Source: Desulfomonilia bacterium
GTDB taxonomy: Bacteria; Desulfobacterota; Desulfomonilia; UBA1062
Reading direction: 5' to 3'
NCBI GenBank assembly: GCA_036567785.1
Contig: DATCTV010000034.1
Location: 166,468 to 230,467 of the forward strand
Length of the DNA: 64,000 nt
Below are positions 8,252 to 17,142 of the stretch, piece after piece. Numbering within the stretch: position 1 is the stretch's first letter; the number at the start of each line of letters is the position of its first letter. The notes under the pieces were generated by a model, which did no database searches, was not told the DNA's origin, and was given only the letters and a program-made list of their open reading frames with translations. The translations under genes were made by a program, and so were the position numbers.

Positions 8252-11200
8252 TCATGCCATCATGTCTGAAAGGCTTCTGATTTTTTCCACAACTTCCACA
8301 GGGACTTCGGGTGGTGTTATGCCCAGAGACCTACAGGCCAGAAGCGTTTTGGATGTAGTTTCTATCACTTCGGTCGTATCGGCAGCACGCCTTAGCGACG
8401 GCCCGGCAACTATCAGCCCGTGGTTTCTCAATACTACTGCGGAACCGGCTCCTATTGCCGCTCCCACTGCATCGGCAAGCTCCTTTGAACCGGGCATGAT
8501 GAAAGGTACGACCGGAAGATCTGGAATAAATGCGGCCTCCGTGTTTATCGGCCTGAAAGGTGTGCCTGTCATATCAAGGATGGTAGCCATCGGCGGATGG
8601 GAATGGATCACGGCATTAACCTCGGGCCTGAACCTGTATATGGCCGCATGCATATGTCGCTCCGAAGACGCGGGATATCCGCAGTCATCGAGAGTCTTGC
8701 CGTTGATATCTATCCTTACCATCATATCCGGCTGGAGATCGCCTTTGAATATATGCGAAGGCGTGATCCAGAGCTCATCCGGTTTTCCCGGAATGCGGAC
8801 GCTCAGATTTCCGCCGGTGGCAGTGATCAGCCCTAAGGCATAAAGTTCGTTTGTCACTTTCAGGAGGTCGTCCCTGATATCGCCGACCTTGATGATGGCA
8901 GGCGCACCGATTACGGCACCCTGTATCGCTGAAGCCGGTTTTGGTTCATTGGTTTTGCCGATCTTTGTCAGGTCACCGGGGTCTCCGATCTCGGTTCTTG
9001 CTTCCTGATAAAGCCTCATCATATCCTTTTGAATCTGCTGAAATGTCATTGCCTTTGCGGTGTCGCCGCTGAATGAAAGCTTGCCGCTCATCGCCGCATC
9101 CATACCGCTCACCCTGCCGGTGAACATGCCATCGAGTATGTCGGCCTTCATCTTGAGCACGACATCGGCCTCTGCCGGTTCAACCGCCTCGGCCTTGACC
9201 TCTCCTTCCCTGAAGAGCATGTAGAAAGGCAGCCCAAGGTCAGTCAATATAAAGAGCATGACTACATCCTTATCTGCTGCAAAATTCTTGATCTCGGCAT
9301 CCGCTTCGATCAGAGAAGTGAATGACGTTATTATCTTGAGCATATGCTCCCTGATTGCTTCATCTGCCGCGGAAATATCGGCTTTACATGAAGAAACAGC
9401 CTGCTTCTGCCTCTTGCCGCCAGCCTCAAGGTCGGTAACAGAGGCGCCAGGTTTCTTGATGAGCTTTTCCAGCACTTCCGCTGCCGGCTTCTTTGATTTT
9501 TCAGTCCAGCAGAATTCGTTCAGGGCTTCAGGGTTAAGGAGACACTGCGGTCTGCCGCCCTTCAAAAGAGTTGTTACGGCATTAACCGCGCTCCTCCCCT
9601 GATGGACAGCCACCTCGACCGTGTTTCCTCCTATATGCGGAGTGGCGATAACATTGGGCATGTTGACAAGAGGGTCGTCGGCTGCAGGAGGCTCCACATT
9701 AAAAACATCGAGTGCTGCCCCTGCCAGCTTTCCTGCTTTCAATGCATCAAGCAACGCATCATAATCCACGAGAGCGGCTCTTGCCGTGTTAACAAGGCAG
9801 GCCCCGTCTTTCATTTTACTCAAAACTTCAGCGTTTATTATCGACCTTGTGCCATCCGTGACAGGAGCATGCAGGCTAACGACATCGCTTGATGAGATCA
9901 GCTCATCCAGCTCAACCTTTTTCGCCCCGGCGACAACTGCCTTTTCAGCGCTGACATACGGGTCATATGCAAGCAGCGTGGCGCCGAAAGATTTCAGCCT
10001 TTTTGCAGTCTCCTTCCCGACTGCGCCAAGGCCGACAAGACCTATGGTAAGCCCTGCAAGTTCGCGGCCCTGGAATGCGTCATGCGCCATGCCCATTCGT
10101 CCCATGTCCCCCGCTTCGCCACCCGGTTCACGGATGAAGGCGTCCGCAGGGATTATCTTCCTGGCAAGATTCAGTATATACGCCGTCGTAAGGTCGGCTA
10201 CCGCCAGGGCATTTCGCCCGGGGGTGTTGACCACCGGTATGCCGAATTCGGTAGCGGCCTTTATGTCGATATTAACAGGATCAGCACGGCAGACCACGAT
10301 CATCCTTAAATCGGGCAGCTTTGCAAGCGATTTGGCGTCGACCACGTCGACCTCGGTTATGAATATATTCACACCTGCAAGCGCCTTGACAAGGTCATCG
10401 CCAGTAAGCAGTCTTCTTGCCTCCCGGTAGCTTGCATATTCAACGGAACCTAAAGCTTTCAGTGCCTCCAGCGACTCCTCATCGATTTCCGCGGAGACAA
10501 AAATCCTGGGCCTGAACGAGAGGTCTGTCCTGGCCTCGCTCGTCTCTGCCGTGCCCATTATCGCATTGAGCACGATCCCGCCTGTAACGCTGTCCAGCTG
10601 CTTTGCAGGCGCCAGCAGGCCTGTCCAGCCCTGATAGAGCCCCTGGTATTTCGCCGAACTGCCCGAGGGAGCATGCTCACGGATGACTCTGCCCAGTTTT
10701 GAAGCACCTTCTTCGAGGCTTTTGTAAACGCCGGCCCCGACACCTGCTGCGATAGTAGCGCCGAGGCATGTCGCCTGAGGGTTCGCCACACCTATGGCCG
10801 TATTCATGACATCCGAGAGCATCTGCGTGAATATCCCTGATTGCGTCAGTCCTCCGGTCACCCGTATTTCCTTCGGCGGATTTCCAGACACGCGGGTTAT
10901 CGATTCGATGTTCGCCCTCAACGCAAAGGCCATACCTTCCACTATTGAACGCGCCGTATCAGACCTTCCCGAACCCTTGAGCAGGCTCATGTACGAGACT
11001 GACAGATTGCCCATCGGCACTCCGAGGTCACTGCCGTTGAAGACCTGTGCGCCCAGAGTCGAAACAAGGCCATTGGAGCCCGGAGCCGCCTGCGCGGCCT
11101 CCGCCATCATGACTTCTGCGGCGTTGTCTCTGTCGGGGGCCATTATCCCGGCAAAAAGTTCGAGCGTTGTCCCCATTGGCCCCGAGTTGCTTTCAAGCAC

Positions 11201-12079
11201 ATACTGGCCGGGCAAAAGGCCCAGTCCTGTCCACAGCTTGTTTTCCGGGTCGATGAGAGGTTTTTCCGATATCATCATGAGAGGAACGGTTGTGCCAGCT
11301 ATTATTCCGAGCTGCCCTGGGACTGTCACCCCCGAGCCCAAAAGCCCGCACTGTGTATCGCTGCCGCCTGCTGAGACTGGTATTCCTGCAGTAAGTCCCA
11401 GATGCTGCGCGGCCGTTTCTCCAAGAGTGCCGATAACCTCCCCGCTGTTTACAACCTTCGGGAATATCGAGAATGGCAGGCCGTAGGAATCTATAAGGGG
11501 CTTGGACCATTGTCTTTTATTGATGTCATATGCCATTGACTCGGCGGCCAGAGAGGCCTCGATCACTGCATTGCCTGTAAGTTTGAAACCTATCCAGTCA
11601 GCCACTGAGAGATAGGCTGATGCCTTTAAAAAGGCATCCGGCATATTGGCTTGCATCCACTTGAGCCTGCATGCGGCAAAAACAGGGCATGGCCATCGAC
11701 CGGTAATTTCATAAAGTTCCCTGCCCCGCTCGACAACAAGGGTGATCGATTCCATTGCCGCACGGGCGTCCACTGCCGGCGATGCCATCAGGGGGTTGCC
11801 CTCATCGTCAATCACCACTATGCCATGGCGCATTGATGTAGTTGCAATACCTGTTACTTCAGTTGGTTTTATTCCTGCTTTTTTCATTGCCCTGCGGCAG
11901 GCAAGCGCCATCTTGTTCCAGATATCAGCAGTGTCCAGGTCGTATTCAAACCCCATTGAACCCGGCATTGAAGGATGGGTCCAGGCGACAGACGCTGAAT
12001 AGGATTTGCCGGTTTCAGAATTGACAATTACAGCCCGGCCGCTCCCGCCGCCCAGGTCAAGACCCATTATATAAGACAT
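8252..12079 (-). CDS. Four-domain fusion: FGGY kinase, 2-hydroxyacid dehydrogenase, SCP2, class II aldolase
   Basis: One uninterrupted frame encodes 1275 residues. Residues 1-500 are an FGGY carbohydrate kinase (MGLDLGGGSGRA phosphate loop; GGSDTQCG near 240 with the likely catalytic Asp). Residues 525-855 are a D-2-hydroxyacid dehydrogenase (GLVGLGAVGKE NAD motif near 680; Arg, Glu and His of the catalytic set near 597, 796 and 813). Residues 905-1020 are an SCP2 sterol-carrier-like domain. Residues 1065-1275 are a class II aldolase/adducin domain (GGNLS; SSE; HSH near 1158; RNHG near 1216, zinc ligands). The parts could phosphorylate, oxidise or reduce, and cleave a polyol or sugar acid. 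A lipid-binding domain in the middle is unexpected and matches the stand-alone SCP2 gene nearby. No key residue looks missing. Confidence 0.9.
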   Translation of the reverse strand: MSYIMGLDLGGGSGRAVIVNSETGKSYSASVAWTHPSMPGSMGFEYDLDTADIWNKMALACRRAMKKAGIKPTEVTGIATTSMRHGIVVIDDEGNPLMASPAVDARAAMESITLVVERGRELYEITGRWPCPVFAACRLKWMQANMPDAFLKASAYLSVADWIGFKLTGNAVIEASLAAESMAYDINKRQWSKPLIDSYGLPFSIFPKVVNSGEVIGTLGETAAQHLGLTAGIPVSAGGSDTQCGLLGSGVTVPGQLGIIAGTTVPLMMISEKPLIDPENKLWTGLGLLPGQYVLESNSGPMGTTLELFAGIMAPDRDNAAEVMMAEAAQAAPGSNGLVSTLGAQVFNGSDLGVPMGNLSVSYMSLLKGSGRSDTARSIVEGMAFALRANIESITRVSGNPPKEIRVTGGLTQSGIFTQMLSDVMNTAIGVANPQATCLGATIAAGVGAGVYKSLEEGASKLGRVIREHAPSGSSAKYQGLYQGWTGLLAPAKQLDSVTGGIVLNAIMGTAETSEARTDLSFRPRIFVSAEIDEESLEALKALGSVEYASYREARRLLTGDDLVKALAGVNIFITEVDVVDAKSLAKLPDLRMIVVCRADPVNIDIKAATEFGIPVVNTPGRNALAVADLTTAYILNLARKIIPADAFIREPGGEAGDMGRMGMAHDAFQGRELAGLTIGLVGLGAVGKETAKRLKSFGATLLAYDPYVSAEKAVVAGAKKVELDELISSSDVVSLHAPVTDGTRSIINAEVLSKMKDGACLVNTARAALVDYDALLDALKAGKLAGAALDVFNVEPPAADDPLVNMPNVIATPHIGGNTVEVAVHQGRSAVNAVTTLLKGGRPQCLLNPEALNEFCWTEKSKKPAAEVLEKLIKKPGASVTDLEAGGKRQKQAVSSCKADISAADEAIREHMLKIITSFTSLIEADAEIKNFAADKDVVMLFILTDLGLPFYMLFREGEVKAEAVEPAEADVVLKMKADILDGMFTGRVSGMDAAMSGKLSFSGDTAKAMTFQQIQKDMMRLYQEARTEIGDPGDLTKIGKTNEPKPASAIQGAVIGAPAIIKVGDIRDDLLKVTNELYALGLITATGGNLSVRIPGKPDELWITPSHIFKGDLQPDMMVRIDINGKTLDDCGYPASSERHMHAAIYRFRPEVNAVIHSHPPMATILDMTGTPFRPINTEAAFIPDLPVVPFIMPGSKELADAVGAAIGAGSAVVLRNHGLIVAGPSLRRAADTTEVIETTSKTLLACRSLGITPPEVPVEVVEKIRSLSDMMA

Positions 12080-12108
12080 TGTAACCTCCGGTAATTAAAT
12101 TTGAAAAA

Positions 12109-12193
12109 GTGAGTGGCGTTTCGATTTGAACGTTTTTAATAAGTCCAATAAGTCATATAAGACCAATTAAAACCGATCTTTCTCACCACTCAC
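12109..12193. repeat. Inverted-repeat element with 9-bp tandem repeats
   Basis: The spacer between the DUF1329 gene and the fusion gene is bounded by exact 8-base inverted arms (GTGAGTGG at 12109-12116, CCACTCAC at 12186-12193). Inside, from 12139 to 12174, are four units of a 9-base degenerate tandem repeat: ATAAGTCCA, ATAAGTCAT, ATAAGACCA, ATTAAAACC. It looks like a short non-coding dispersed repeat. Its effect on transcription of the run is unknown. Confidence 0.6.
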
Positions 12194-12201
12194 AAATGTT
12201 C

Positions 12202-13512
12202 TTATTTATAGAATTGCTTGAATCCTCCTGCCGTGAAAAGAGTGGGCTCTGCGTTCTTTATGAGAATCTTGAAGTAGGCTCCCTTGTAATAAGTGCCTGG
12301 ATAGACCGAGCCGTGGTCGCGCCTCATGTCGACGACGACCTGTCCTTCGAGAGACATCTTCTTGAATTTGCCGTCAGTGCACTCAACGGGCAGATTCACA
12401 TAGTATAATCCCTTCCACAGCTTGCCGTTGACGTCGGTTATGCGTTTGTAAATATGGGAGAATGTCCCTTGTTCCACCCAGCCTTCGCATTCACCGTATT
12501 TATAACTGCGGTCCGTGCTTCTGACCGTAAAGACCCAGACCTTGGATTTTACCCATATGATGTTGGTAACATGCCATGGGGCGCCGGTCCATCCAGGGGT
12601 ATTATATCCCATCTTGAGTTCATAACCGGTTTCGGCACTCCCGATCCCGAGGTAATTCTTGTCCTTCCAGGAAACCTTCAGCGGACCTTCAACGACATAA
12701 GGTATGAGCGCATCCTGTTCACGTACGAATTTATAAATACCTTCATTAATGGCAGTCTTGGGACCACCGACCCATGAGTCATCAGGGGCGGCATCGAACC
12801 CGAAATGGTCATCGGAGCCTGTCAGTTTTGTATCAAGACGGAGTTCCCTTCTCATTTCGGTTGAATAGGCAAATCGCTGTCCCTTGCCGATATCAAGCGG
12901 GTACAGAGGATAGAGGGCAAGTGTTCCTGTTCCCGCCATGCTCATAGGCTGGCGGAAGACCGAAAGCTGTGCGTAATCGCAGCCGGGCCGCCAGGGTTTC
13001 ATGATATAGGTAAGGTCTTCAAGGGCAAATATTTTTTCCGGCCTGCTTTTGTCGTTTCTGCCGAAACAAAGCCAGTAGTTCATGCTGTGCTTGTTTCCCT
13101 GAAGAAAATATTCCTCGAAGATATTGTTCCACATTAGCATGACAGGCATCTTCGGGTCTTTTATATCGGGTTCGGGGAAAGGCAGCCCCTTTATGTCATG
13201 CGCCGGCTTACCGGTCTTTACATCTATTATGCCGTTATTTTCATCGATTTTATAGCGGCCGACATTTGACTTCCAGTTTGCCTTGACGTCATCGCTCCAG
13301 TAGGATGCAGGGTCATAATCCAGCTTGCCTATTTTCATGGTCATATCGCCGTTTTTAACCCACATGACGATGTAATCCGGGACAAGGCCCTGTATTTTCT
13401 GCCAGTTTGTTTGATTGATTGTTTCGCCTGGTGTCACATCGGCATATGCCATGGTTGATAAAAAGAAAAAGAACAGTACGGAAAACAAGAGTATTTTTGT
13501 GGATAGCTTCAT
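12202..13512 (-). CDS. DUF1329 family secreted protein
   Basis: The start at 13512 is chosen because AGGAGG lies just upstream; a longer frame to 13548 lacks support. The protein has 436 residues, with a signal peptide (hydrophobic stretch about residues 5-18, cleavage after AYA). The body matches DUF1329, as seen in the PGETINQTNW start, the W-rich strands and the YWLCFGRNDKSRP region. DUF1329 proteins have a LolA/LolB-like fold and are regularly encoded with DUF1302 and MMPL genes in hydrophobe-degradation loci. Likely a periplasmic or outer-membrane-attached carrier for the same substrate as the MMPL and DUF1302 proteins. Confidence 0.85.
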   Translation of the reverse strand: MKLSTKILLFSVLFFFFLSTMAYADVTPGETINQTNWQKIQGLVPDYIVMWVKNGDMTMKIGKLDYDPASYWSDDVKANWKSNVGRYKIDENNGIIDVKTGKPAHDIKGLPFPEPDIKDPKMPVMLMWNNIFEEYFLQGNKHSMNYWLCFGRNDKSRPEKIFALEDLTYIMKPWRPGCDYAQLSVFRQPMSMAGTGTLALYPLYPLDIGKGQRFAYSTEMRRELRLDTKLTGSDDHFGFDAAPDDSWVGGPKTAINEGIYKFVREQDALIPYVVEGPLKVSWKDKNYLGIGSAETGYELKMGYNTPGWTGAPWHVTNIIWVKSKVWVFTVRSTDRSYKYGECEGWVEQGTFSHIYKRITDVNGKLWKGLYYVNLPVECTDGKFKKMSLEGQVVVDMRRDHGSVYPGTYYKGAYFKILIKNAEPTLFTAGGFKQFYK

Positions 13513-13646
13513 AAATCCTCCTGATAATATTGTACAAAAGCAATTCATGATGCGGTTTAATTTGGTCAGACCAATATACCCCAGATAGAATCAAAATTCC
13601 ACAGGAGAAGAAAGCAAAAATTATTTCATCATGTTTAATATTTCAG

Positions 13647-14546
13647 TTAATCGGCCTCTTCAACCGCGACGGCTTTCTCAGAGGCAAGCTGTTCCCCTGA
13701 AAAGCGTACAAGAAGGATGGTGCCGAAAAGCACCATGATGAAACCGGCAAGCCTCAGCCATCTGTGTACCGGATCAACTGGAAGCAATTCACCCATTGCA
13801 AAAATGCCTATAAAAATTGCAACCAGCCTGGCACAGAAGTCATTTACCGCGATGGCCACGATGGCCCTGCCATGCTGGTAGGCGCTTGAAAGAATGAATA
13901 TCTGGGTGATGTAGAAAAAGATGAGCAGAGGGAACATCATTCCGAAGGCAATGAAGTATTCCTTGCTGTCAAGCTCTACGACCACCGCCTTGGTGAAGAC
14001 ATCGCCAAGCCCAGCAAAGGCCCCTGAAATGATGCTGAATATGACAAGGAGACCGACTTCAAAGCTCCATAACTTCTTTGACATGTAAACAAAGAGGCAG
14101 ATCAGACAGCATATGCCGACTCCCGTGAAGAATCTTGCCGGAGTTATGACGCTGACTGTCTGCTCCTGAGCGGGTTCGCTCATCCCCAGCGCGACGATAC
14201 CGAGAGTGACGATGGCCACTGCCGCCCATTCATAGGCCTTGAGTCGATGGTTGAGGAAGAATATGGAAAAAAGGGCCAGCACCACGAAACCTGATCCCTG
14301 AATGGAGCGTGCAAGCGAGATAGGTGTAAAATTGAGGGCCCAGACGAAGAACCCCCATCCAATTCCGCTTATGATGAGCCCGGCCATCCATTTTTTGGAG
14401 GTCAGGAACTTAATGATGACTTTGCCCGAACCTTTTCCCAGTGAAAGCTGCGGCAGAGTATCCGCGGCCTGCTTCTGGAACACCACACCCAGATTCACCG
14501 ATACCGCAAAGATTGTAATGAAAATTATTGAAACCCATATGGACAT
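13647..14546 (-). CDS. EamA/DMT-type permease
   Basis: The 299-residue protein is almost entirely hydrophobic with about 10 predicted helices in two halves, the pattern of drug/metabolite transporter (EamA) permeases. AAGGAGA lies 6 bases before the ATG at 14546. It follows the amidohydrolase gene by 19 bases, so the two are probably co-transcribed. EamA proteins carry small metabolites across the inner membrane. In this context it may import or export a pathway intermediate, but the sequence does not give its substrate. Confidence 0.82.
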   Translation of the reverse strand: MSIWVSIIFITIFAVSVNLGVVFQKQAADTLPQLSLGKGSGKVIIKFLTSKKWMAGLIISGIGWGFFVWALNFTPISLARSIQGSGFVVLALFSIFFLNHRLKAYEWAAVAIVTLGIVALGMSEPAQEQTVSVITPARFFTGVGICCLICLFVYMSKKLWSFEVGLLVIFSIISGAFAGLGDVFTKAVVVELDSKEYFIAFGMMFPLLIFFYITQIFILSSAYQHGRAIVAIAVNDFCARLVAIFIGIFAMGELLPVDPVHRWLRLAGFIMVLFGTILLVRFSGEQLASEKAVAVEEAD

Positions 14547-14565
14547 GTAATCTCCTTATATCTGT

Positions 14566-15474
14566 TCAGTTCAATTCTCCCATCAGCACCCGGGCGTTTT
14601 TGAAAAAGAACTTTTCACGCAGGGTTGAGCCGCCCTTTGTGGCAGCCATGCCGACCCTCACTGCATATTTCGGCAGGGAGAACGGGAAATCGGAAGCATA
14701 GAGCACACGCTCATGCCCCATGCGCCTGAATGCCTCCCTGATGTTCCTGGCACACTGGAAGCTGGTATCCACGAACACATTCACGTATTTCCGGGCAAAC
14801 TCCCATACCAGCTCGAACTGCAGCATGCCCATATGGCCGAATATGAACGGCACATCGGGGAATGCCTCGACAAGCTTTTCGTATGTGCTTACCTCGCCGT
14901 ACTGGTGTCTTTTTAATTTTGGTATGTAATACTGACTGACCCCGGAGTGCATGATTACAGGTTTTTTATAACGCCTGTACTCTTCCATGATTTCAAACCA
15001 GAGGGGGTCTGTCAGGGGAAGATTCTGAATTATTGGGTGGATCTTAATCCCCAGACAGCCGGACTCCATAAAACGGTGAAGTTTTCCGATCCGCAAAGGA
15101 TCCCTCGGGTCGACAGAAGCAAAAGGGAAAAGCCGCGGCGAGTTCTGGCCTGAATCCATGCGCGATCTGCACATTTTAATAATATCATCGGTTTTGACAA
15201 ACGGCTCTATGGGCAGAACCAGGCAATGTGTAACGCCTGCCTGAGAAGCGTAAAAATCCAGGTTACGCTCCGTACCGAGGTTGTTGCGCTGATGGTTGTG
15301 AATAACCTCGAGGTAGCGGGTGATCGTTCGCATGCCGAATGGAGGCCTGCTTGTACGATAACCCGTCAATTCGGCGATCATGCCGGGGCTTAAGGCCGGT
15401 TTGGTATATGCCTCGTCAAGTGGCCAGCCGTTGATCAGATCGCCTGTATGCGTGTGGATATCGACGATCTTCAT
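14566..15474 (-). CDS. Amidohydrolase family metal-dependent hydrolase (COG2159-like)
   Basis: The 302-residue TIM-barrel enzyme opens with DIHTHTG, the HxH metal pair at residues 7 and 9. Later metal or catalytic positions are visible in KIHP, IMHSG, FGHMG and YASDFPF (terminal Asp). This order is typical of amidohydrolase-2 enzymes, which hydrolyse C-N or C-C bonds or decarboxylate acids. It lies between the EamA permease gene and a repeat-filled spacer. The reaction here is unknown. Retained metal ligands suggest an active enzyme. Confidence 0.85.
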   Translation of the reverse strand: MKIVDIHTHTGDLINGWPLDEAYTKPALSPGMIAELTGYRTSRPPFGMRTITRYLEVIHNHQRNNLGTERNLDFYASQAGVTHCLVLPIEPFVKTDDIIKMCRSRMDSGQNSPRLFPFASVDPRDPLRIGKLHRFMESGCLGIKIHPIIQNLPLTDPLWFEIMEEYRRYKKPVIMHSGVSQYYIPKLKRHQYGEVSTYEKLVEAFPDVPFIFGHMGMLQFELVWEFARKYVNVFVDTSFQCARNIREAFRRMGHERVLYASDFPFSLPKYAVRVGMAATKGGSTLREKFFFKNARVLMGELN

Positions 15475-15482
15475 TAAAGAAA

Positions 15483-15549
15483 GCGGTGAGTTACTAGTGG
15501 TAAGTTGAGAGAAAAATTCACCAATCTTTTCTCAAACATTCATCACCGC
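15483..15549. repeat. Nested hairpin repeat upstream of amidohydrolase gene
   Basis: Outer arms GCGGTGA (15483-15489) and TCACCGC (15543-15549) enclose inner arms TTGAGAGAAAA (15505-15515) and TTTTCTCAA (15527-15535, pairing with a two-base bulge). It is non-coding and directly abuts the larger palindromic element at 15561. Confidence 0.55.
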
Positions 15550-15560
15550 CTACAATGGTT

Positions 15561-15738
15561 ATTCCGATTTGCATTCAAGATGATAACGAGGAGGCCAGGA
15601 GAAAATGGGATCTCGTGCATCCTGTTTCGCTCCTCAAGCCGAAGGCGCAGAGAAAGCGACGCAGGCATACTCAGTTATGTATGTCGAGGAGCATTCCGAC
15701 ACAGCCGACAAAGTTAGCGCTTGAATGCGAAGCGGAAT
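15561..15738. repeat. 178-bp imperfect palindromic element (MITE- or REP-like)
   Basis: The terminal arms are 15561-15579 and 15720-15738: ATTCCG and GCATTCAAG pair with CTTGAATGC and CGGAAT, with a four-base unpaired stretch between. Inner arms GCTCCTC (15629-15635) and GAGGAGC (15686-15692) and a central CATAC/GTATG pair extend the fold into one long hairpin. The right end runs into the stop codon of the SCP2 gene. No transposase frame is present, so it looks like a non-autonomous mobile or dispersed repeat dropped into the operon. Confidence 0.6.
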
Positions 15739-16067
15739 TAAATGATGCCCAGCTTCTGCATCTTGATGCCGGCTGTCATGCTCCCCTTGAACTTGAGTTT
15801 TCCGGTCATGAATGCCTTCTGGCCGGAAAGTTCGCCATTCACCAGCTTGACGAAATCATCGTCCTTCATCTTCAGGCTGATGGTAGGATTTGCCGTTTCG
15901 CCCGGTGAAACCTTGGCCTCTTTGTTTTTGATGGCGAGAAACCATTCACCTGCATTTACCCCTGTAATGTTGAACTGGATTGTCATATCCAGTCCTTCGA
16001 GTTTGTCCGTTGTGAGTTTGGATGGCAGAACCACTTCAATGAATTCCTTCGGTGTACTTACTGGCAT
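15738..16067 (-). CDS. Stand-alone SCP2 sterol-binding domain protein
   Basis: This 109-residue protein is a single SCP2 domain: a beta-sheet with FNITGVNAGEW, then SLKMKDDDF and a helix followed by MTGKLKFKG, the typical end of the lipid-binding pocket. TAAGGAGG lies before the ATG. SCP2 domains bind sterols, fatty acids or acyl-CoA. A second SCP2 domain sits inside the 1275-residue fusion in the same run, which supports a hydrophobic substrate or product for the whole locus. The stop codon lies in the end of the palindromic element. Confidence 0.85.
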   Translation of the reverse strand: MPVSTPKEFIEVVLPSKLTTDKLEGLDMTIQFNITGVNAGEWFLAIKNKEAKVSPGETANPTISLKMKDDDFVKLVNGELSGQKAFMTGKLKFKGSMTAGIKMQKLGII

Positions 16068-16116
16068 TTTTACCTCCTTATATTTTCAATAATATTTCTG
16101 CTTTTTAACCTCTCAA

Positions 16117-17142
16117 TTAACGTGGCTCTTTCAAAGATATCCTGGCCAACTGTACGGGAAGCACAGCCCCTGTTTCAATATAATACCTGACAGCCTTTAA
16201 CATCGCTATGCGTATGTCATTCTGCGGCAGACCCAGTTCATTGACGGCCTTGGTGCAATCGACAAACTCATCATATCTGAGATGAAGCGCCTGTTCAACA
16301 GCCGCCAGCGGCGGTTTTTTTGTTATATCGGCTATGCGTTCGTTGACCTCGGCGACAACCCTGACCACAGCCCTGGGTATTTTCACGGCAGGCTCTTTCA
16401 ATCCGGTAAGCAGAGAAAGCTCATGGAATATCTCCTTGAGGTGGATGTTTTTGTTGCCGAGTATATATCGCTGGCCTGTTCGCCCCCTTTTTTCCGCATT
16501 TACAAATCCGATCGCAAGATCATCCACGTCGATGAGGTTCATTCCCACATCCACATAGGCGAACATCTTGCCGTTGAGGAAATCCAGGATGGTTCTGCCG
16601 GTAGGAGTCGGCACCCAGTCGCGCAGGCCGATAGGCGAACACGGATTCAGAATGACCATAGGAATCCTGTCCATATACTTCCAGGCCAGCATCTCGCTCA
16701 GATATTTGCTCTCGCGGTACGGCTGCCTTCTGCAGTCCTTCGGGTCCGGAAAATCGTTTTCATTGCTTATTCTATGAGGGAAAAACCCTACAGACGACAC
16801 CGAGCTTGTGTAGATGACCTTTTCCAGATCACGGTTGAGAGCCGCATCCAGGATGTTACGGGTGCCTTCGATATTCACGTGACGGATGTAATCGCCACCC
16901 TTCGGATGCCAGTGCCTGTAGATTGCTGCAAGCTGGTACAGTTTGTTGCAGCCATCGAGAGCTTTTTCTAGGGATGGCCTGTCAAGCAGGTCACCCTTTA
17001 CTATCTCGATGTCAAGCCCCGTGAGGTTCCTGATGTCTCCGTCCGGGCGCACCATGGCTTTAACTTCCTGTCCGTCGTCAATAAGTGCCCTGACGACAGC
17101 CGAACCGATTATACCGCCGGCTCCCGTAACAAGAGTCTTCAT
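16117..17142 (-). CDS. NAD(P)-dependent epimerase/reductase, extended SDR (HpnA/DFR-like)
   Basis: The 341-residue extended SDR has the nucleotide motif VTGAGGIIGSAVV at the N-terminus and the catalytic YRESK (YxxxK) in the middle with a preceding SSVSS serine. It resembles dihydroflavonol-4-reductase and hopanoid-associated sugar epimerase (HpnA) proteins. The start overlaps the aminotransferase stop by 4 bases (ATGA), so the two are translationally coupled. Probable role: oxidation, reduction or epimerisation of a hydroxyl or keto group in the pathway. The exact substrate is unknown. Confidence 0.82.
   Translation of the reverse strand: MKTLVTGAGGIIGSAVVRALIDDGQEVKAMVRPDGDIRNLTGLDIEIVKGDLLDRPSLEKALDGCNKLYQLAAIYRHWHPKGGDYIRHVNIEGTRNILDAALNRDLEKVIYTSSVSSVGFFPHRISNENDFPDPKDCRRQPYRESKYLSEMLAWKYMDRIPMVILNPCSPIGLRDWVPTPTGRTILDFLNGKMFAYVDVGMNLIDVDDLAIGFVNAEKRGRTGQRYILGNKNIHLKEIFHELSLLTGLKEPAVKIPRAVVRVVAEVNERIADITKKPPLAAVEQALHLRYDEFVDCTKAVNELGLPQNDIRIAMLKAVRYYIETGAVLPVQLARISLKEPR

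Noticed and set aside
12109-12193. CRISPR-like array
   Set aside because: The units are 9 bases, degenerate and without spacers, so this is a short tandem repeat rather than CRISPR.
15505-15908. Plus-strand frames across the palindromic element and SCP2 gene
   Set aside because: They read through a hairpin repeat and the antisense of a clear SCP2 domain; no protein family is seen.
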